Part shown: positions 59,431 to 64,000 of the stretch, piece by piece
Layout: each line of letters begins with the position of its first letter
Numbering within the stretch: the first letter of the stretch is position 1
NCBI RefSeq assembly: GCF_027533645.1
Contig: NZ_JAQAGY010000002.1
Location: 549,440-613,439 of the forward strand
Direction: 5' to 3'
Source of the DNA: Paenibacillus caseinilyticus
GTDB lineage: Bacteria; Bacillota; Bacilli; Paenibacillales; NBRC-103111
Length of the DNA: 64,000 nt
Made by a program: the position numbers and the translations under genes
Notes under the pieces: model-generated
What the model was told of the DNA's origin: nothing
The model's input: the letters and a program-made list of their open reading frames with translations, nothing else
The model's database searches: none

Positions 59431-59448
59431 GTTGGGGAAAGCCGCAGG

Positions 59449-60180
59449 TTACTCGGCTTTCTTCTTTTGGCCGTCCGCAGGGTGCTTGCGGTCGACCATT
59501 TTCTCGATCCAAGGCGTGATCTCTTCCTTGATCTTGGCCACGAGCTGCTCCTTTGAGATGCCCTTGGCGGCCGCGATCTCGGTGAGCGACTTGCCGGCCC
59601 CCAGCTGCGCTTTCAGCTCGTCTTCGGTGATGCCGAGGATGCCCGCGAGTTTTTCCGGCGCCGGCAGCATCGCGTGCTTGCCGCCGTGGTGCTTAGCGTG
59701 CTTCTCCTCGCCGGTGAACTTGCGGTTGATCATAAGGCCGAGGTGCTCGCCCATCTGCTTCTTGATCTTCTCGGCTTTCTCGCCGGTCAGCCGGCCGGCG
59801 GCTACCGCCGCGTCGATCTGCTTCGTGCGTTCGGCCTGCAGCTTCGCGACGAGATCCGTTTCGGAGAGGCCTTTGTCGGCGGCGATCTGGACAAGGGTCT
59901 TATCCTTCAGCGCAGCCTTCAGCTCCTTCTTGTCCATCCCGAGCACTGCTGCCGCTTCTTCGAAGATCGGCATGCCGTGGATATCGTGCTTGCCGCCCCG
60001 GTCTTTGCGTTCCGCCCGGGTTACCGCATCGGCGGTGCCGGAAGGTGGAGCGGCGACGGCCGCATCCGCGGGATCGGCCGCGCGGACCAGCTGGGTGCCG
60101 CCGAGCACGGCTCCGCCCCCCAGCAGGAGGGCCAGTGCAAGAGAGGTGGCTAGCGCCTTTTTCGTGTACGAGTTGTTCAC
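59449..60180 (-). CDS. Secreted protein with two DUF2680-like repeats
   Basis: 243 residues from GTG 60180, preceded by AAGGAAGGTGACC. The signal peptide is NNSYTKKALATSLALALLLG up to the AxA-type site VRAAD. Two related helical repeats follow: VLGMDKKELKAALKDKTLVQ (about 85-150) and ILGITEDELKAQLGAGKSLT (about 185-230). Each has the pattern IAAxKGxxxxxLVAKxxxE. The rest is Lys/His-rich. Proteins of this type in Bacillales are of unknown function, possibly wall-associated. Confidence 0.72.
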   Translation of the reverse strand: MNNSYTKKALATSLALALLLGGGAVLGGTQLVRAADPADAAVAAPPSGTADAVTRAERKDRGGKHDIHGMPIFEEAAAVLGMDKKELKAALKDKTLVQIAADKGLSETDLVAKLQAERTKQIDAAVAAGRLTGEKAEKIKKQMGEHLGLMINRKFTGEEKHAKHHGGKHAMLPAPEKLAGILGITEDELKAQLGAGKSLTEIAAAKGISKEQLVAKIKEEITPWIEKMVDRKHPADGQKKKAE

Positions 60181-60287
60181 TTGGGTCACCTTCCTTATGG
60201 CGTGGCTTGATCTGTGTGCCATTACTAGGATACACAGGAGGGGTAAACCTTATCTTAAGGGAACCTTAGGCTTACCTAAATTTTTAC

Positions 60288-60959
60288 TTAAAACGCTATA
60301 GAACGGGCGTCTTCTTCCGCCGTCAATCCGGCGCCGCGGCTGGCCAGCTGATACAGGGGCATCAGCGTGCGGAACGTGTCGCGGGCAAGCCCGAGGAACG
60401 CATCGCCATCCTGCAGCACCGGGCTGCCGGCAGAGATATTGCGGCCGATAAGCAGCTCGGCCTTCTTGACGTCGCGGAACCGTTCGACGGCCCGGCGCAC
60501 GCCTTCTTCGCCCAGATCGCCGAAGGCGTCGGCGTCTTTCTTCATATGGTCGGCCGAGAGCATGTACTCTGCCGGGACCGCCGACAGCACGGTATCCAAC
60601 TCGTTCAAGTAGGTGCGGGCAATATTCACTTTGTTCGGGAGCTCGTAGATGAGCGCCAGCCAGAGGAATACCCTGTCGTCGAAGAGGCCGATCTGAAAGT
60701 GGGGAAGCTGCTTGTAGCCGCGCTTCGAGCTCGAGAAGCTCATCCACGTATCGACGGGCGCGTTGACTTTGCGTCTGGCGTGCCTCGCGATATGTAAGTG
60801 CAGCTCTTCGCCGGCCTGAACGGACAGCTCCTGGAGCAGCGCTTCGCTGATCGCCCGGAATTTCGGCTGGATCCGGCTCTGGATCGCTTCCATGCGGCCT
60901 TCCAAGCCTTCGATGGAGAAGGTATCAAAATCATGCGGGGTAAAACCGGTAAACGTCAT
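60288..60959 (-). CDS. yktB: DUF1054 protein (YktB-like)
   Basis: 223 residues. FTPHDFDTFSIEGLEGRMEA at the N-terminus, ARRKVNAPVDTWMSFSSSKR, YKQLPHFQIGLFDDRVFLWL and the C-terminal region match the DUF1054/YktB family of Bacillales in both order and length. The structure of the family is known but not its function. Transcribed alone. Confidence 0.88.
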   Translation of the reverse strand: MTFTGFTPHDFDTFSIEGLEGRMEAIQSRIQPKFRAISEALLQELSVQAGEELHLHIARHARRKVNAPVDTWMSFSSSKRGYKQLPHFQIGLFDDRVFLWLALIYELPNKVNIARTYLNELDTVLSAVPAEYMLSADHMKKDADAFGDLGEEGVRRAVERFRDVKKAELLIGRNISAGSPVLQDGDAFLGLARDTFRTLMPLYQLASRGAGLTAEEDARSIAF

Positions 60960-61240
60960 GAGAGGCAGACTCCGTTTCTGGTAAATTCATAGCTGTATGT
61001 GTTACTTCGGACCGGTGAGTCCGTGCAGCAGCGAGGCTGCCGCCGATCCACTTAAGAATGATTCTAATCTGGAACCTCTCTACTATAGCATAACTGGAGC
61101 CCCTATGCATCTGTCCAGCCGCCGGGATTCTCTCAAAAAAACACAAGAGAGCAATAAGCCGCCCCCTATTGTGTAAACGCTATCTCCGGCACCATACAAG
61201 CATAGCCATTCCATCCCAGAAGCACAAAGGAGGACGCCCT

Positions 61241-61660
61241 GTGGCGGCCAAACGGCAGGCGGCTCCCCCGGTTACATTGCCTGTCAAGCGCAGCGCGCGC
61301 GAGAGCAGGCTCCGTCTGATGTGGAAGTACAAAGCGCTTTACCTCATCTCGCTGCCCGGCATCCTGTATTTTCTGGTTTTCAAGTGTGTTCCACTGCCGG
61401 GCTCGGTGATCGCCTTTCAGGAACACAACATTTCCCAAGGTTTTACAGTCTGCAAATGGACCGCACTCGGGCACTTCCGGCGCATGTTCGCCCACGGCGA
61501 TTGCCTGAATATCCTAAACAATACGCTGCTCATCGGATTGTATGGCCCGTCTGGAGAACCGTCTGCAGCACCCGCTTGTAGGACACAAGCCGCAGCTAGT
61601 TGAGCAGCAGGGCCAGGATAATCGGCGCCAGGAAGGCCAGCACGAGATCATATCTGCACA
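61241..61660 (+). pseudogene. Decayed LplB-like permease with internal inversion
   Basis: GTG 61241 lies after a perfect AAGGAGG. The frame encodes LMWKYKALYLISLPGILYFL and continues to LNILNNTLLIGLYG (about 61550) as in LplB permeases. The expected next segment is instead found on the minus strand between about 61655 and 61560: YDLVLAFLAPIILALLLN, a stop replacing Glu, then LRLVSYKRVLQTV. This aligns with YDLCFGFPAAILLALLLNEL of the intact permease at 51674. A small inversion plus a nonsense change has destroyed the gene; nothing of the second half is found further on. Confidence 0.75.
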
Positions 61661-62062
61661 CCCGCAAGCAGGGCAGGATAGAGGCCTTTCGCGTCACGGC
61701 TTGCCGTGCAGCGGAGGCCTCCTTCGGTTTGGTTAGAGTTGTTCATGAACTCAGCTCGCTGCTGCACCCCGGAGTCCTACAGGGCTTCGTCTTTCAGGAG
61801 TAGAATTTACCTGGGGTGCCAGCTGCCGCGGGGGCAGGATTATGCCGAGCTTTGCCGAATAGGATACACCAGTACATAAGGCGGCCGCGCAGCCGATCCG
61901 ACCATTCGTTCACCGCATCCGCGGTCGTTCGTTATAAAGAACAACAAAAAGCCCACATTCCGGTCCGCAAAAGCCGATATCCTACTTATGCGGTTCTTTA
62001 TGGCAATCATTTTGCTCCACAGGCACATCATCATATCTTCTCAGGAAAGGAAATAACGGTTT
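61661..62062. other. Degenerate intergenic DNA
   Basis: About 400 bases downstream of the permease pseudogene. Open frames are short and lack ribosome sites. A minus-strand fragment near 61840-61880 reads YVLVYPIRQ, faintly like the LLLYPFLQ end of LplC permeases, so further remnants of the same lost operon are possible but unproven. Confidence 0.35.
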
Positions 62063-62980
62063 ATGAAACGTACTATGAAACGGACCTTGCGAATGACCGC
62101 CGCCGTGCTCGCGGTGTCTTCCGCTTTCACGGCCGGCGTCTATGCCGAGGATGTTCTCCAGAAGGTGGAGGCGTACCTCCGGCCGGACTTCCGGATCGTA
62201 CTCGACGGCAAGGCGGTAGAACTCAGCCAGCCGACGCTGGTATACCAGGATAAGAGTTATCTGCCGCTGGCGGAGCTCGGGGGACTGCTCGGCGCCAATA
62301 TTTATTGGCAGGGGGATACCCGCACGATCTATATCAATTCCCGGATCAACGAGGAACAGCCAGTGGAGGAGGGGGATCCGGAATACCAGGCGATGATCTG
62401 GGACAATCCTACCGCCCTCAAACTCAAGTATCTGGGTGGCGAATATCCGATGCTGCAGACGTACGACAAGAACAATTATATGGCGGGCCTGTATTACCGG
62501 GAGAAGGACGTTAAGCGGATGGGGATCGACACTTCGGGTCTCAAGAAAGCCAAGGAGCGTTATTCGGAGGAAGTGTACATTCTGCAGAGCGAGCTGGCGC
62601 AGCGCTGGCGTCAGGAGCCGGAGCAGGTCTACGTTCAGCGCACCTCGGCCGGTACCGAGTATGTCGTCACTGACGAGATGCACACCGAGAAGCTGAAGAT
62701 TCTGCGGGAACATGTCAAAGCGACGCTGACGATGGAATATGGCGAGAACGTCTATTACAAGAAACCCGTCATTCTGGACAAGCTGCAAGGCAAGGAAGAC
62801 GAATATGCGTACTATTACTTCGAGACGGTCCGTCTGAAGGGCGGCCAAGTCGTCAACCGCTATATGCGCGAAGTGCTCAAGCTGACCAAGAATCCGCAGA
62901 CGACCGACAGCACCTACACGGTGAATATTACACAGACGACGGATTTGAACTCCGAGGCGGACAAGCGGGAGAGCCCTTAA
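62063..62980 (+). CDS. Secreted copper-amine-oxidase-type domain protein
   Basis: 305 residues with signal peptide (MKRTMKRTLRMTAAVLAVSS, cleavage after VYA). FRIVLDGKAVELSQPTLVYQ, SYLPLAELGGLLGANIYWQG and RTIYINSRIN form the Cu_amine_oxidN1-like domain. A helical and beta mixture follows, unlike known enzymes. ATG 62063 is preceded by AGGAAAGGA. Its stop overlaps the convergent response regulator by 3-4 bases. Confidence 0.8.
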   Translation: MKRTMKRTLRMTAAVLAVSSAFTAGVYAEDVLQKVEAYLRPDFRIVLDGKAVELSQPTLVYQDKSYLPLAELGGLLGANIYWQGDTRTIYINSRINEEQPVEEGDPEYQAMIWDNPTALKLKYLGGEYPMLQTYDKNNYMAGLYYREKDVKRMGIDTSGLKKAKERYSEEVYILQSELAQRWRQEPEQVYVQRTSAGTEYVVTDEMHTEKLKILREHVKATLTMEYGENVYYKKPVILDKLQGKEDEYAYYYFETVRLKGGQVVNRYMREVLKLTKNPQTTDSTYTVNITQTTDLNSEADKRESP

Positions 62981-63675
62981 CGGGCTTCGTCCCCGCCATC
63001 CTCCCTCCAATAAAGGATAGCGATCTGCGTCCGGTCGCGCAGTCTCATTTTGCTCAATATTTCGGTAATGTAATTCTTTACCGTCCCTTCGCTCAGGAAC
63101 AATTCCTGGGCGATTTCTTTGTTCGAGCGGCCGTCCGCGATACGTTGGACCACTTGGGTCTCCATAGGTGTCAGACCGAACGGCTCGAGCCGCTTGAGGG
63201 GATTTCGGGCCGGAGGGGCCCCGGCTGCCGCGGCAGTGTCTTGAGGCGGGGATTGAGGTTGAATCCAGCCCGCGAGCTTGCGCGCGATATCGGGGTGGAT
63301 GAGCCAGTTGCCCTCGTACACCGTCTTGATGCCCTGGATGATGCGGTCCGGCGGAATGTTCTTGAGCAGATAGCCGCTGGCGCCGCTGCGGAGCGCTTCG
63401 ACGATATATTCGTCATCATCGAAGGTCGTGAGAATCAGGATACGGGCGGACGGGACGGCCGCTTTGATGAGGCGGGTGCCCTCCACGCCAGAGCAGACGG
63501 GCATCCGGATATCCATCAGCACGACATCGGCGAATGAGCCTCCTTCGAAGAAGGCGTGGGCTTCGAGGCCGTTGCCGCAGGTCCCGGCTACCTGGATCCC
63601 GGGATCCAGCCCCAAGATCAGGCTGAGGCTTTCCCGGATGAAGGGATCGTCGTCGACAATCAGTACGCTAATCAT
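62977..63675 (-). CDS. NarL/LuxR-type response regulator
   Basis: 232 residues from ATG 63675 behind AGGAGG. The receiver domain has acidic pocket VDDDPF at 7-12, phospho-acceptor Asp55 (LMDIRMP), Thr in ILTTFDDDEY and Lys in YLLKNIPP. The C-terminal LuxR helix-turn-helix is LTPMETQVVQRIADGRSNKE and LFLSEGTVKNYI. The partner kinase would lie beyond this window or elsewhere. Confidence 0.9.
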   Translation of the reverse strand: MISVLIVDDDPFIRESLSLILGLDPGIQVAGTCGNGLEAHAFFEGGSFADVVLMDIRMPVCSGVEGTRLIKAAVPSARILILTTFDDDEYIVEALRSGASGYLLKNIPPDRIIQGIKTVYEGNWLIHPDIARKLAGWIQPQSPPQDTAAAAGAPPARNPLKRLEPFGLTPMETQVVQRIADGRSNKEIAQELFLSEGTVKNYITEILSKMRLRDRTQIAILYWREDGGDEAR

Positions 63676-63841
63676 GCTATGAGTGCCTCCTGTTCGCCTA
63701 AGGGCGGGGTCCTGGCCCGAATGTTCGGGTGCAGGTGTCCACAGGGTATCATGCGGTTGTGCAGGTGTCAAAGCCGATTTTATACAAGAAAACTTCTGCG
63801 GAGGGAACGTGGCGGCGCTACTTTCCCCCGTATACGCGGTA

Positions 63842-63870
63842 AAGGCCGTCCCCTTGAGGGGAACGGCCTT
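63842..63870 (+). terminator. Hairpin immediately upstream of the group II intron
   Basis: AAGGCCGT-CCCC pairs with GGGG-AaCGGCCTT (one bulged A) around loop TTGA. It lacks a T-run directly after it, because the intron starts 8 bases downstream. Class C group II introns insert after such hairpins. Confidence 0.6.
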
Positions 63871-63877
63871 CGTCGCC

Positions 63878-64000
63878 GTACGCCCAGCATGGGCGTCATC
63901 TCTAGGGTGAAAGTCCCGAACGGGGGCTGGCGAACGCCTACCGTTAGCCAAGAGCAAGGGTGTCCACCGTGAGGTGGAATCTGAAGGAAGCTGGAGGCAA
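63878..64000 (+). mobile_element. Group II intron (bacterial class C-like), 5' part of domain I
   Basis: From GTACGCCC at 63878 the sequence follows the conserved start of class C introns. It shows GGGTGAAAGTCCCGAAC, then GCCAAGAGCAAGGGTGTCC and GTGAGGTGGAATCTGAAGG, ending in GCTGGAGGCAA at the window edge. These are the domain I helices that hold the exon-binding sites. The reverse transcriptase/maturase gene and domains IV-VI should follow outside the window. The 5' end GTACG deviates slightly from the usual GTGCG/GTGTG. Confidence 0.85.

Overview
The window reads as a chromosomal segment of a high-GC Paenibacillus-type Firmicute. This rests on gene content (SpeA-type decarboxylase, YfhH, YktB, DUF1292, DUF1885 and DUF3892 proteins, a Bacillus-type Fnr with C-terminal cysteines, LplABC-like sugar uptake genes, copper-amine-oxidase stalk proteins) and on strong AGGAGG ribosome binding sites throughout. 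The species is inferred, not proven.

Positions 1 to about 30,000 are the late half of a prophage with a contractile tail. The order is VRR-NUC and SNF2 helicase, a structured non-coding stretch, HNH, a tiny minus-strand gene with its own promoter and terminator, terminase, portal, ClpP-like protease, HK97 capsid, connectors, sheath, tube, tail chaperones, tape measure, a small Pam3-like baseplate, fibre, an SGNH esterase with FN3 domains, a beta-helix tailspike and a lysis cassette. After the lysis terminator comes an AT-rich accessory block (25,787-29,866). It holds an Abi_C-type gene divergent from an EVE/PUA-like protein with a membrane segment, small membrane proteins, a winged-helix regulator, a candidate type I toxin with an antisense promoter, an excisionase-like HTH protein and a PH-domain protein. 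The prophage appears to end at the 3' end of a tRNA-Val(GAC) gene (29,989-30,061). Integrase, repressor and replication genes lie outside the window.

Positions 30,287-48,800 are ordinary chromosome: PilZ protein, small-molecule kinase, YfhH, Fnr with a candidate Fnr box and a MobA-like protein, PAP2-related protein, a GGDEF-histidine kinase fusion, a chemoreceptor, arginase, an MBL-fold hydrolase, HAD phosphatase, SpeA, an MFS pump and a GNAT/TetR pair.

Positions 49,826-59,036 form a carbohydrate locus: lipoprotein binding protein, two permeases without an ATPase, a membrane-anchored AraC regulator behind a cre-like site, a beta-propeller gene broken by a 32-bp tandem duplication, and an SGNH protein lacking the usual catalytic histidine. 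The last 5 kb shows genome decay and mobile DNA: paired hairpin repeats around a hexamer array, a permease pseudogene with an inverted internal segment, and at the right edge the 5' part of a group II intron downstream of a hairpin.
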